From Dysgonomonas gadei ATCC BAA-286 (GTDB taxonomy: Bacteria > Bacteroidota > Bacteroidia > Bacteroidales > Dysgonomonadaceae): 64,000 nucleotides of DNA. Position numbers and translations under genes: made by a program. Location of the stretch: the NCBI RefSeq assembly GCF_000213555.1, contig NZ_GL891979.1, forward strand, positions 68,011 through 132,010. The letters are read 5' to 3'. The notes beneath the pieces were generated by a model that had not been told where the DNA came from, searched no databases, and worked only from the letters and a program-made list of their open reading frames with translations. Positions 53,416 to 61,554 of the stretch are shown one piece after another. How positions within the stretch are numbered: position 1 is the first letter of the stretch; every line of letters begins with the position of its first letter.

Positions 53416-53496
53416 ATGAGTAATGCATGCAGTTCAATGGGATATTCTCAAGTCTTAACCTGCTATTGCTGTTTTACTTATCATTGTAATAAATAG
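53416..53496 (+). CDS. Possible 26-codon cysteine-rich leader peptide
   Basis: An ATG-to-TAG frame of 26 codons lies inside the leader. It has five cysteines (positions 5, 16, 18, 19 and 24) including CYCC. Directly after its stop codon is a hairpin AATAGGTC-cgc-GACCTTATT (about 53492-53509). Such cysteine-rich upstream frames act as attenuators in some bacteria. I see no direct evidence of translation; random occurrence is possible. Confidence 0.25.
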   Translation: MSNACSSMGYSQVLTCYCCFTYHCNK

Positions 53497-53517
53497 GTCC
53501 GCGACCTTATTCATCCT

Positions 53518-53937
53518 ATGCTGAAAAGAATTGTAAGATATACCTGGCCCCCTGCGGTCATTGCTGTTATCATTTTTTATTTATGTTGTCTTATCCCTAC
53601 AGATGATATACCTGATGTCGGGTTTCAATTCTTTATCCCCGCCGATAAGATTGTGCATTTCCTGATGTATTTCGGTTTGGCCGGAGTGGCATCGTTCAAT
53701 TATATCTTTTACAAAAAAGGACACATCATAATATTGAAACTTGTAGTTTTTGCTATACTGGTCCCAATTATTTACGGGGGAGTGATAGAAATTATACAAG
53801 CAGAATATTTTCCGGGAAGGAGTGGTGACTGGTACGATTTTCTGGCTGATGCGCTGGGTGTACTGGCATCCCTGCCTATTTCCCTCTGGTTTAGGCGTTT
53901 TATGTTAAACAGGCAATTACAGGAAGAAGACATATGA
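53518..53937 (+). CDS. VanZ-family membrane protein
   Basis: A 139-residue protein with about four transmembrane helices. The conserved VanZ-like features are DKIVHFLMYFGLAGV (acidic/His region after the second helix) and GGVIEIIQAEYFPGRSGDWYDFLADALGV, the family's C-terminal signature. VanZ proteins affect teicoplanin susceptibility in enterococci but most homologues have no known role. Its stop overlaps the thioredoxin-like gene by four bases. Confidence 0.85.
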   Translation: MLKRIVRYTWPPAVIAVIIFYLCCLIPTDDIPDVGFQFFIPADKIVHFLMYFGLAGVASFNYIFYKKGHIIILKLVVFAILVPIIYGGVIEIIQAEYFPGRSGDWYDFLADALGVLASLPISLWFRRFMLNRQLQEEDI

Positions 53938-54458
53938 AAAAGTCAATCATTATTTTGTTCGCGTTATTTTTCTCAATGAGTATATTTTCTCAGGAAGAGA
54001 ATTATCAATATAAAGTAAAAGTGGGAGATATTGCTCCCGATTTTGAAATGAGTCTACCTTCGGGGCAAAAGGTGAAATTATCCTCTCTGCGGGGTAAGGT
54101 TGTTATGTTACAGTTCACTGCCAGCTGGTGTGGCGTTTGCCGCAAAGAGATGCCCCATATAGAGAAAGAGATATGGCAGAAGCATAAGGATAATCCTAAT
54201 TTTGCGTTATATGGTATAGACCGCGAAGAACCGGCCGAAACAGTCTTGAAATTTGCCAAAGCCACAGGAGTGACTTATCCTATAGGTTTAGACCCGAAAG
54301 CAGATATATTTGGTACATACGCGGAAAAAGAAGCGGGGATCACAAGGAATATCATCATTGATAAAAATGGAAAGATAGTAATGCTTACCCGGCTTTTCAA
54401 GATGGAGGAGTTTAACGAAATGGTTGCCTTGATTGATTCTTTAGTAGAGAAAAAATAA
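53934..54458 (+). CDS. TlpA-like thioredoxin-fold protein
   Basis: A 174-residue periplasmic protein with a signal peptide (residues 1-20, ending IFSQ). It contains a thioredoxin/AhpC-TSA fold: GDIAPDFEMSLPSG, the redox motif WCGVC with C66 and C69, and NIIIDKNGKIVML (strand 4, with the cis-Pro region replaced by GITRNI). It would reduce or oxidise extracytoplasmic disulfides. Directly upstream of hisH with a 5-base gap, and overlapping the VanZ gene by four bases. Confidence 0.88.
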   Translation: MKKSIIILFALFFSMSIFSQEENYQYKVKVGDIAPDFEMSLPSGQKVKLSSLRGKVVMLQFTASWCGVCRKEMPHIEKEIWQKHKDNPNFALYGIDREEPAETVLKFAKATGVTYPIGLDPKADIFGTYAEKEAGITRNIIIDKNGKIVMLTRLFKMEEFNEMVALIDSLVEKK

Positions 54459-54463
54459 TACAG

Positions 54464-55060
54464 ATGAGTATCGTTATTATAAAGTATAATGCAGGGAATA
54501 TCTTTTCGGTAGAGCATGCTTTTAAACGTCTGGGTGTAGAAGCTATTGTGACTGCTGACAAAGAATTGATAAGGACTGCTGACAAAGTGATTTTTCCGGG
54601 GGTGGGAGAGGCCAGTTCCACGATGCACCATTTGCGTCAAACAGGATTGGATAAGCTTATTCCCGATCTAAGGCAACCGGTCTTGGGCATATGTCTGGGC
54701 ATGCAGCTGATGTGCGCCCATTCCGAAGAAGGCGATGTGAACTGTTTGAATATATTTGATGCAAAAGTAAAACGGTTTGTTTCTGAAAGACATGAAGATA
54801 AAGTGCCTCATATGGGATGGAATACGATAACCAATCTAAAGAGTGAGATTTTTGACGATTCACTGGAGGGGGAATTTGTATATTTTGTACATAGTTATTA
54901 TGTATCCGGTTGCAAGCATACAGCAGCAACAACAAACTATATCCTTCCATTTAGTGCGGCAATCCATAAAGATAATTTTTATGCAACCCAGTTCCACCCC
55001 GAAAAGAGTGGAGGAGCGGGTGAAAAGATATTAAAGAACTTTTTGTCGAACACTAAATAA
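54464..55060 (+). CDS. hisH: Imidazole glycerol phosphate synthase subunit HisH
   Basis: A 198-residue class I glutaminase that supplies ammonia to HisF in the fifth histidine step. The catalytic triad is visible: C77 in GICLGMQLM, H178 and E180 in TQFHPEKSG. MSIVIIKYNAGNIFSVEHAFKR opens the fold (given as MSIVIIKYNAGN). Adjacent to the SHOCT/DUF4870 gene, then hisA, so part of an interrupted his operon. Confidence 0.96.
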   Translation: MSIVIIKYNAGNIFSVEHAFKRLGVEAIVTADKELIRTADKVIFPGVGEASSTMHHLRQTGLDKLIPDLRQPVLGICLGMQLMCAHSEEGDVNCLNIFDAKVKRFVSERHEDKVPHMGWNTITNLKSEIFDDSLEGEFVYFVHSYYVSGCKHTAATTNYILPFSAAIHKDNFYATQFHPEKSGGAGEKILKNFLSNTK

Positions 55061-55069
55061 TAATTTATC

Positions 55070-55552
55070 ATGGATAAGTACGATGAATTAAGAAAGCTGG
55101 AAGAGCTTAGGGCTCAGGGAGCAATTTCGGAAGAAGAATTTCAGCAGGAAAAGCATAGAATATTGAATCCCGGCAGCTATGGTAACGATAGAAGAGGATT
55201 GGGCGGCATACAGAAAGATACATATATCGTACTGATGCATCTGTCTCAGTTTGCAGGATTCCTGATTCCGGGATTAGGCTTTATTCTTCCCATAGTGTTA
55301 TGGCTGGTAAATGCAAAAGAATATCCTGAGGTAGACAGGCATGGAAAGAATATCGCGAATTTCATGATAAGTATGCTTATTTATGCGACAATAGCCGGTA
55401 TTTTCTGCATCACGATAATAGGAATTGTAATAGGTCTTCCGATGCTTATCATAATTGCGATACTTGAAATCGTATTCATAATCATTGCAGCAATAAAGGC
55501 CAGCAACGGAGAATATTGGAAGTATCCGTTATCAATCACTTTTTTTTCTTAA
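55070..55552 (+). CDS. SHOCT and DUF4870 domain membrane protein
   Basis: A 160-residue protein. Residues about 1-32 form a SHOCT domain (KYDELRKLEELRAQGAISEE), a short helical module common in Bacteroidetes. The remainder has three to four transmembrane helices of the DUF4870/Tic20-like type (FLIPGLGFILPIVLWLV, the charged turn near 92, then FMISMLIYATIAGIFCI). It has no link to histidine synthesis that I can see, though it sits between hisH and hisA with gaps of 9 and 10 bases. Confidence 0.8.
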   Translation: MDKYDELRKLEELRAQGAISEEEFQQEKHRILNPGSYGNDRRGLGGIQKDTYIVLMHLSQFAGFLIPGLGFILPIVLWLVNAKEYPEVDRHGKNIANFMISMLIYATIAGIFCITIIGIVIGLPMLIIIAILEIVFIIIAAIKASNGEYWKYPLSITFFS

Positions 55553-55562
55553 ATAACAGAGC

Positions 55563-56279
55563 ATGATAGAGATTATCCCTGCTATAGATATTATTGACGG
55601 TAAGTGTGTTCGTCTGTCACAAGGCGATTATAATGCAAAGAAAGTATATAACGAAGATCCGCTGGAGGTAGCGAAAATGTTTGAAGGCGCGGGTATCCGC
55701 CGTCTTCATCTCGTCGACCTCGATGGGGCGAAGGCAAAAAGAGTAGTCAATCAGGCTGTTCTGAAAAAGATTGCGTCGAATACATCCCTCGTTATTGATT
55801 TTGGCGGAGGGGTACAGAGCGATTCCGATCTGGATATTGTTTTCGAATCAGGAGCTTCTATGGTTACCGGAGGGAGTATTGCGGTGAGGGATAGGGATTT
55901 ATTTACCTCCTGGATAGAGAAATACGGCAGTGAAAAGATCATCTTGGGGGCTGATTGTAAGGACGGTAAGATTGCTGTTTCCGGTTGGCAAGAATCTACA
56001 TCGGTTGATATTATTCCTTTCATAAAAGATTATAAAACAGAGGGCATAAATAAAGTTGTCTGTACGGATATCAGCAAGGATGGCATGCTTCAAGGTCCGT
56101 CTATTGACTTGTATAAGGAAATCCTGAAATCTTTTCCGGATCTCTATTTAATTGCAAGTGGCGGAGTCAGTAGTTTTCAGGATATACTCGATTTGGAGCG
56201 CGAGGGTGTACCTGCTGTTATTTTAGGAAAAGCGATTTATGAAGAACGGGTGACGTTGGACGAATTGAGTCGTAAGTAA
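55563..56279 (+). CDS. hisA: ProFAR isomerase HisA
   Basis: A 238-residue (beta/alpha)8 enzyme that catalyses the Amadori isomerisation of ProFAR to PRFAR in histidine synthesis. The catalytic aspartates are D8 in [13 protein letters not shown] and the aspartate of GADCKDG near residue 128. Phosphate-binding motifs are [12 protein letters not shown] and [12 protein letters not shown]. Length normal. It starts ten bases after the SHOCT/DUF4870 gene. Confidence 0.96.
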   Translation: MIEIIPAIDIIDGKCVRLSQGDYNAKKVYNEDPLEVAKMFEGAGIRRLHLVDLDGAKAKRVVNQAVLKKIASNTSLVIDFGGGVQSDSDLDIVFESGASMVTGGSIAVRDRDLFTSWIEKYGSEKIILGADCKDGKIAVSGWQESTSVDIIPFIKDYKTEGINKVVCTDISKDGMLQGPSIDLYKEILKSFPDLYLIASGGVSSFQDILDLEREGVPAVILGKAIYEERVTLDELSRK

Positions 56280-56420
56280 GTTACGAGTTATGAGTAGTCG
56301 TTGAATAATCTTATGCGTCAGTTACTTTTTACGTACAGAAGTATCTTTCATTTTGGCAACTCAAGATTTAATTATTAATTTAGGAAACAATAAGATCATT
56401 ATATCCAAGAAAACAAAACT

Positions 56421-57377
56421 ATGATAAGAAGCATAATATCGATAATGCTACCATTCGCAATATATTGTAGTTGTAGTACTAACGTGCAGATAAATAATGA
56501 ACGAGTGATAGAATCTGGAGAAGTTGAGTTCAGTGACTCGGTTAAGAGACCTTTTACCAAATATGTTTATGACGATAAGGGAATACTTATAAGTTCTGTT
56601 ATTATCTCTTACGGGAAAGACAGTGTTGGGAACATTAAAGAGCAATATATCAGAACCAGTAATTATACACATTTAGGACGAACTATTAATATTGACGGTG
56701 TAGAAAAAATAATAGATATAAATACTGGTGATTCTCATAATAAGGACATAAAAGTGATACTAAAATGCAATGGTTCGGGCAAGATTGTTAAACGTATAGA
56801 GCACCCCGAAGGATATGTGCTACCCATTATAGATGAATTTGAATGGGAGGGTAATTGCATCAAAAGAAAAATACGCTATTATGATGGGGAGTTAGCGAAT
56901 GGAAGTTATGAAGATATTGTAGAATATAAATACCGCGATGGGAATATGGTGTCGGCCAATATGAAAACCTTAATAGTAGTAAATGATGTTAGAACCACAA
57001 TAACCGGAACTATAAAATGCGAATACGACACAACACATTTAAGTTACCAGACCAATCCTGACGAATCAGTTCTAATAGTAAACCACAACCTAGAGTTATT
57101 CGCAGCAAAACATTCGGCTAATCAACTAACATCTTATATTTGGGAATCTACACTTCAAGAATTGGATATGGTAAAAAGAATAAAAATCCAGAACATATAT
57201 AGTACAGATACATCGTTGATAAAAATAGACAGATATGATGAAAAAGATTATCCGATCATTAGCAATTATACAAGAAAAGTTAAATCAAAACTTGATTCAT
57301 ATATAGACCCTCAACAGAGTAAAAAAACGGAAGAAAACATAAATTTTATTGTTTTTACAAAATATACGAATCTGTAG
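56421..57377 (+). CDS. Hypothetical lipoprotein within the his region
   Basis: A 318-residue protein with a lipoprotein-like N-terminus (hydrophobic core IISIMLPFAIYC then SCS, with the cysteine near 17-19 in a lipobox-like context). The mature part is rich in beta-strand segments with repeated YD/NN and aromatic spacing (for example FTKYVYDDKGILISS and YEDIVEYKYRDGNM), reminiscent of YD-repeat-like or beta-propeller proteins, but I recognise no family. It has a lower GC and more lysine than the his genes beside it, and is flanked by gaps of 141 and 148 bases. It seems to have been inserted between hisA and hisF. Confidence 0.6.
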   Translation: MIRSIISIMLPFAIYCSCSTNVQINNERVIESGEVEFSDSVKRPFTKYVYDDKGILISSVIISYGKDSVGNIKEQYIRTSNYTHLGRTINIDGVEKIIDINTGDSHNKDIKVILKCNGSGKIVKRIEHPEGYVLPIIDEFEWEGNCIKRKIRYYDGELANGSYEDIVEYKYRDGNMVSANMKTLIVVNDVRTTITGTIKCEYDTTHLSYQTNPDESVLIVNHNLELFAAKHSANQLTSYIWESTLQELDMVKRIKIQNIYSTDTSLIKIDRYDEKDYPIISNYTRKVKSKLDSYIDPQQSKKTEENINFIVFTKYTNL

Positions 57378-57525
57378 TTGAACGTAATGTATAATATCAA
57401 TATTTGCCTATCATAAATCCAGTTTGCGCAATTCTTCCTTCGCAGAAGAGGAGTGTAACTCATGTCTAAGATTTTCAATGATTGATTCACATAACTTATA
57501 AACATATAATTTTTAATTAAAACAC

Positions 57526-58278
57526 GTGTTAGCGAAAAGAATAATACCTTGTCTTGATGTAAAAGATGGGATGACTGTGAAAGGTACCAATTTTGTAAAC
57601 CTCCGGGAAGCCGGAGATCCGGTGGAACTTGGTGTGCGTTACAGTGAACAGGGAGCCGACGAACTGGTATTTCTTGATATTACGGCATCACACGAGGAGC
57701 GTAAGACATTTACCGAATTGGTAAAACGTATTGCCGCAAATATAAATATACCTTTTACCATCGGTGGAGGTATCAATGAATTATCGGATGTAGACCGCTT
57801 GTTGAATGCCGGAGCAGATAAGGTTTCTGTAAATTCTACAGCCATAAGAAATCCGAAGATAATTGAGGAGATAGCCAAAAACTTCGGTTCACAGGTTTGT
57901 GTTTGCGCAATAGATGCTAACTTTGAAGACGGGATATGGTCATGTTACACCAGCGGTGGACGTAACAAAACAGATAAAGAACTTTTCTCCTGGGCTAAGG
58001 AAGCTGAAAACCTCGGTGCGGGCGAAATCCTTTTTACCAGTATGAACCATGACGGAGTCAAAACCGGGTATGCGAATGCGGCATTGTGCCGATTATCCGA
58101 AATATTAAATATCCCTGTTATTGCCTCCGGCGGGGCCGGGAATATGAAACATTTTCGCGATGTGTTTGTTAATGGTAAAGCAGACGCAGCCTTGGCTGCC
58201 AGCGTTTTTCATTTTGGCGAGATAGCGATAAAAGATTTGAAGGATTATTTGAAAAAAGAGAATATAAATGTGAGATAA
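57526..58278 (+). CDS. hisF: Imidazole glycerol phosphate synthase subunit HisF
   Basis: A 250-residue (beta/alpha)8 cyclase that joins PRFAR with ammonia from HisH to give imidazole glycerol phosphate and AICAR. It starts with GTG at 57526; the next residues [14 protein letters not shown] contain catalytic D11, and AIDANFEDG near residue 130 has the second aspartate. Phosphate-binding loops TIGGGINE and [11 protein letters not shown] are clear. hisH lies about 3 kb upstream, so the two subunits are separated by three genes. Confidence 0.96.
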   Translation: MLAKRIIPCLDVKDGMTVKGTNFVNLREAGDPVELGVRYSEQGADELVFLDITASHEERKTFTELVKRIAANINIPFTIGGGINELSDVDRLLNAGADKVSVNSTAIRNPKIIEEIAKNFGSQVCVCAIDANFEDGIWSCYTSGGRNKTDKELFSWAKEAENLGAGEILFTSMNHDGVKTGYANAALCRLSEILNIPVIASGGAGNMKHFRDVFVNGKADAALAASVFHFGEIAIKDLKDYLKKENINVR

Positions 58279-58280
58279 TT

Positions 58281-58338
58281 ATAAATTATGAGTTATGGAT
58301 TGTAGCTCGTAATTTATAACTCGTAACTTGTAACTATA
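58281..58338. repeat. TAACTCGTAAC-type low-complexity inverted repeat
   Basis: ATAAATTATGAG pairs with a CTCGTAATTTAT tract (about 58281-58318), built of words such as TGAGTTATGG and TAACTCGTAACTTG. Similar word tracts occur at 50467, 56276, 1784 and 1800. It fills the whole hisF-hisIE gap. Confidence 0.5.
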
Positions 58339-58944
58339 ATGGAACTCGATTTCGACAAAGTAGGTGGGTTAATACCTGCCATTATACAGGATAATGAGAC
58401 AAACAAAGTGTTGATGCTTGGCTATATGAATACTGAGGCGTTGCAGAAAACACAGGAAACAGGAAAGGTGACATTCTTTAGCCGTACAAAACAGCGGCTT
58501 TGGACAAAAGGTGAAGAAAGCGGGAACTTTCTGAACGTAATCAGTATAAAGGAAGATTGCGATAAGGATACACTCCTCATTAAGGTAAATCCGGTTGGCC
58601 CGGTTTGCCATACAGGAGCAGATACTTGCTTCGAAGAAGAGAATAAAGAAGATATCCTGTTTTTGAAATATCTTCAGCATTTTATTGAAAAACGTTACAA
58701 AGAGATGCCGGAAGGCTCTTATACGACATCACTCTTCGAATCTGGTATAAACCGCATGGCCCAAAAAGTGGGCGAAGAGGCACTGGAATCGGTAATAGAG
58801 GCCTGTAATGGTACCGACGACCGTTTGATATATGAATCGGCGGATATGCTTTATCACCTGATTGTATTATTAACATCGAAAGGCCTAAGTCTCGAAGACC
58901 TCGCTAGGGAGCTTCAAAAGCGTCATAAAAAAACTAAAAACTAA
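58339..58944 (+). CDS. hisIE: Bifunctional phosphoribosyl-AMP cyclohydrolase / phosphoribosyl-ATP pyrophosphatase
   Basis: A 201-residue fusion. The N-terminal HisI (about 1-105) hydrolyses the PR-AMP ring; its zinc and active-site segment is RLWTKGEESGN and CHTGADTCF. The C-terminal HisE (about 110-201) removes pyrophosphate from PR-ATP and has EEALESVIEA and DLLYHLIVLL-type helices (here ESADMLYHLIVLL). It ends the his gene group; hisB, C, D and G are not in this window. Confidence 0.96.
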   Translation: MELDFDKVGGLIPAIIQDNETNKVLMLGYMNTEALQKTQETGKVTFFSRTKQRLWTKGEESGNFLNVISIKEDCDKDTLLIKVNPVGPVCHTGADTCFEEENKEDILFLKYLQHFIEKRYKEMPEGSYTTSLFESGINRMAQKVGEEALESVIEACNGTDDRLIYESADMLYHLIVLLTSKGLSLEDLARELQKRHKKTKN

Positions 58945-59016
58945 AAGTGAAGAGTGAAAAATGTTTATCAATCTCCATTTTTAATTTTTCACTTTTCGTT
59001 CTTCACTTTTCACTTT
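58944..59016. repeat. AAGTGAAGAGTGAAAAAT / TTTTTCACTTTTC inverted repeat
   Basis: AAAGTGAAGAGTGAAAAAT at the hisIE stop is complementary to TTTTTCACTTTTCGTTCTTCACTTTTCACTTT-type sequence (58984-59016), which could form a long hairpin. It separates hisIE from ftsE and may terminate the his transcript; I call it a repeat since the T-run is inside the arm. Confidence 0.5.
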
Positions 59017-59030
59017 ATACTGACATAGTT

Positions 59031-59735
59031 ATGGATAAGGATGTAATTATAAAATATGAAGGAGTTGATTTGGACAGGGATGGTAATAACATCCTTAGTG
59101 ATATCAACATCTCAATAAATGAAGGTGAATTTATATACCTTATAGGGAAGGTTGGTTCGGGAAAAAGTACATTCCTGAAAAGTCTTTATTATGAGATACC
59201 TATAGAGAAAGGTCATGGACGTATCTTCGATTATGAACTGGAAAGTATAAAGAAAAAACAAATTCCATTTTTGAGACGGAAGGTGGGGATTGTATTTCAG
59301 GATTTTCAATTGCTTATCGACCGTACTGCGGCTAAGAACCTTGAATTTGTCCTTCGTGCTACCGGATGGAAGAATAAAGATCTGATAGATATACGGATCG
59401 GGGAAGTGCTTACACAGGTTGGTATGCAGAATAAAGGCTATAAAATGCCTCATGAGCTATCGGGAGGAGAACAGCAACGTATCGTTATAGCGCGTGCGCT
59501 TCTTAATTCACCTGAAATTATACTAGCCGACGAGCCGACGGGGAATTTGGATCCTGAAACAGGAAATCAGATTGTACAACTCTTGCATACGATATCGGAA
59601 GGAAATACAGCCGTTATAATGTCAACTCACAACTATGCAGTTGTTCAGAAATATCCGGGAAGAATCATCAAGTGTGAGGATGGGCATCTGAAAGATGTGA
59701 AGATGGGAAATCAGATTCAATCACAGAATCACTAA
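59031..59735 (+). CDS. ftsE: Cell-division ABC transporter ATP-binding protein FtsE
   Basis: A 234-residue ATPase starting at ATG 59031; an in-frame ATG at 58947 would lie in the hairpin repeat and add a non-conserved tail, so it is rejected. Walker A is GKVGSGKST (39-47), Q-loop [10 protein letters not shown], signature LSGGEQQRI near 143, Walker [13 protein letters not shown]. The pattern is that of FtsE, which with FtsX controls peptidoglycan hydrolases at the septum. No ftsX is visible beside it. The identity rests on similarity; other ABC ATPases of the same class (LolD-like) are possible. Confidence 0.82.
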   Translation: MDKDVIIKYEGVDLDRDGNNILSDINISINEGEFIYLIGKVGSGKSTFLKSLYYEIPIEKGHGRIFDYELESIKKKQIPFLRRKVGIVFQDFQLLIDRTAAKNLEFVLRATGWKNKDLIDIRIGEVLTQVGMQNKGYKMPHELSGGEQQRIVIARALLNSPEIILADEPTGNLDPETGNQIVQLLHTISEGNTAVIMSTHNYAVVQKYPGRIIKCEDGHLKDVKMGNQIQSQNH

Positions 59736-59758
59736 ATAAAAATATAATAGAGGGAATT

Positions 59759-60289
59759 ATGGAAATAAGAAAATTAGATTTAACAAAGAATAATGAGGTT
59801 TCATTTATTGAAAACCTTTATATCGAATCTTTTCCGTTGAGCGAGCGCCGCCCGGTGGAAACAATGCTCGATTTATATAAAGGGAATTCACCTTTTGTAA
59901 TTGCCATAACCCTCGAAGACGATAATATAGTGGGCTTCCTAACTTACTGGGATCTGGATGAATTTATATTTGCCGAGCATTTTGCTATTTCGCCCGAGTT
60001 TCGCAATGGGGGATATGGGCGTAAAGTGATGGATCTATTTATAAAAGATGTCATCAAGCCTATTATACTAGAGGTGGAATTGCCTACCACTATACTGTCG
60101 GAGCGCCGTATTGGATTTTATCAACGTATAGGATTCAGATTGTGGGAAAATGTACAATATCAGCAACCGGCTTATCATAAAGACGGTATTGCCATTCCTA
60201 TGAAGTTGATGACATACGGAAGTTTGGATGTAGAGAAGAATTTAATCGATATCAGAAGCAAGCTGTACAGTGTGGTCTATAATTGCTAA
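59759..60289 (+). CDS. GNAT-family N-acetyltransferase
   Basis: A 176-residue GNAT protein. The acetyl-CoA motif A is RNGGYGRKVMDLFI (about residues 80-95), following the EHFAISPEF strand. RIGFYQRIGFRLW near 117-130 is motif B. The substrate is unknown. It starts 23 bases after ftsE and may be cotranscribed; it is followed by tRNA-Gly after 108 bases. Confidence 0.88.
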   Translation: MEIRKLDLTKNNEVSFIENLYIESFPLSERRPVETMLDLYKGNSPFVIAITLEDDNIVGFLTYWDLDEFIFAEHFAISPEFRNGGYGRKVMDLFIKDVIKPIILEVELPTTILSERRIGFYQRIGFRLWENVQYQQPAYHKDGIAIPMKLMTYGSLDVEKNLIDIRSKLYSVVYNC

Positions 60290-60355
60290 ATAAGGATAGA
60301 TACCAGATTTATTGTGCAAAAAAACATCTTTTGGTTGAAAATAATAAGCAAAAAT

Positions 60356-60386
60356 TTTGAAAAATTAAAAATAGCCTATATATTTG
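60356..60386 (+). promoter_or_regulatory. Canonical promoter of tRNA-Gly
   Basis: TTTG (60356-60359), a 19-base spacer, and TATATTTG (60379-60386) match the Bacteroidetes -33/-7 consensus exactly. Start predicted near 60393, five bases before the tRNA. Confidence 0.8.
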
Positions 60387-60397
60387 CATTCGCAATT

Positions 60398-60470
<73 letters not shown>

Positions 60471-60503
60471 CATAATCTGAAAGTATCAGATAGAAAATAA
60501 GAA

Positions 60504-60540
60504 TACTTTCCAATCTTTTGATCTGGAAGGTATTTTTTTT
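60504..60540 (+). terminator. Rho-independent terminator after tRNA-Gly
   Basis: AATACTTTCCAA (from 60504) pairs with CTGGAAGGTATT (to 60534), with a wobble pair, around a TCTTTTGAT loop; it is followed by a run of seven or more T. Confidence 0.8.
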
Positions 60541-60854
60541 GATGCCTATTTTAATGTATAGGTTGAAGGCTCTTTTTGATCTATTTTAATTTTTATGAGA
60601 ATCCTCTGCTTTTCTGTAGTAAGCAGGTGTCCAATGAATACTTAAAGGGGGTAGGAGTATGTATGGATTCAAATGTACCTGAGTTTTTTAGAGAAAACGA
60701 CCATTTCATAAAACCAAATCCCAATTTAAATAAGCTATAAGTTTGCTATCAAAAAATATAAAATTTATATTTGATTACAAATAGCGTTGACTTATGTGTC
60801 TTTATATATACAACATATAATCTAAATATTCAGAAAACACAAAAGTCTGATTCT

Positions 60855-60870
60855 GATTACTAAAGTAATC
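60855..60870. promoter_or_regulatory. Possible operator palindrome before the ECF sigma gene
   Basis: Perfect GATTAC / GTAATC arms with a 4-base spacer lie just upstream of a TAAATTTG box (60883-60890) and the start codon. A palindrome here may bind a dimeric regulator. No protein is implicated. Confidence 0.35.
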
Positions 60871-60882
60871 ATAGTAAGACTA

Positions 60883-60890
60883 TAAATTTG
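60883..60890 (+). promoter_or_regulatory. -7 box beside the ECF sigma start
   Basis: TAAATTTG matches TAnnTTTG, but its expected start (about 60897) coincides with the ATG at 60898, so transcription from it would be leaderless. This may be chance. Confidence 0.25.
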
Positions 60891-60897
60891 ATTGAGG

Positions 60898-61485
60898 ATG
60901 TCTCAGGATTCATTTACACAAATAACCTCTGCTGAATTTGGAAAGTTATTTGAACAGTATAAGTCACAATTTGTGATAGTTGCTCGTTCATATGTCCGGG
61001 ATGCTATGGTTGCAGAAGATTTGGTTATGGATTGCTTCATTTCTTTCTGGGAAAACAGAAACAAAACAGAAATAGTTCACAATATACCTTCATATATATT
61101 AATTTCGATAAAACGTCGCTGTCTAAACTGGTTGCGGGATCAGAGTATACATTTAAAAGCGCAAGAAGATATCCATTCAACGGCATTACGCGTAATATCG
61201 TCGCGTATAGCGACTATTGAGACAAACGATCCAAATGGCCTTTATGTGGATGAAATAGCTGCTATTATAAAGCAGGAATTGACAAACATGCCTAAACAAA
61301 CACGTAAGGTATTCCTTGCCAATCGCTTTGATAATATGACTTATAAAGAAATCGGAGAAAAATTTGGCTTGTCTTTTAATCAGGTCAATTTTGAAATCCG
61401 GAAAGCAACCCAAATTCTTAGGTTATCATTGAGAGATTATCTACCATTACTTATGATGCTGGGTATTAGACAGTTCTTTTTATAA
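60898..61485 (+). CDS. ECF-family RNA polymerase sigma factor
   Basis: A 195-residue sigma factor (start ATG 60898; a TTG two codons upstream is not preferred). Region 2 has FEQYKSQFVIVARSYVRDA, LVMDCFISFWEN and IPSYILISIKRRCLNWLRD. Region 4 has LTNMPKQTRKVFLANRFDNM and the helix-turn-helix TYKEIGEKFGLSFNQVNFEI. It lacks regions 1 and 3, as ECF factors do. The next gene is a FecR-like anti-sigma factor and then a SusC-like receptor with an STN domain, so this is a FecI-type trans-envelope signalling unit. Confidence 0.93.
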   Translation: MSQDSFTQITSAEFGKLFEQYKSQFVIVARSYVRDAMVAEDLVMDCFISFWENRNKTEIVHNIPSYILISIKRRCLNWLRDQSIHLKAQEDIHSTALRVISSRIATIETNDPNGLYVDEIAAIIKQELTNMPKQTRKVFLANRFDNMTYKEIGEKFGLSFNQVNFEIRKATQILRLSLRDYLPLLMMLGIRQFFL

Positions 61486-61554
61486 AATCTTCGTAAAATA
61501 AAAAAAACTCTTTTTAATTGCAAACAACCAACCATTAAGTGTCTTTATTATAGT

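Larger units (their letters stand above)
60471..60897. other. Intergenic region before the ECF sigma gene
   Basis: 427 bases: the tRNA terminator, then about 250 bases without recognisable features, a GTGTCTTTATATATA tract (60796-60810), a perfect GATTAC-taaa-GTAATC palindrome (60855-60870) and a -7 box (60883). No gene is seen. Confidence 0.6.

Noticed and set aside
53393..53517. Histidine leader peptide or T-box before the his genes
   Set aside because: No run of His codons and no T-box core; the only leader frame is cysteine-rich.
58947..59030. Longer FtsE start at 58947
   Set aside because: The extra residues would be coded by an inverted-repeat tract, and the standard FtsE N-terminus begins at 59031.
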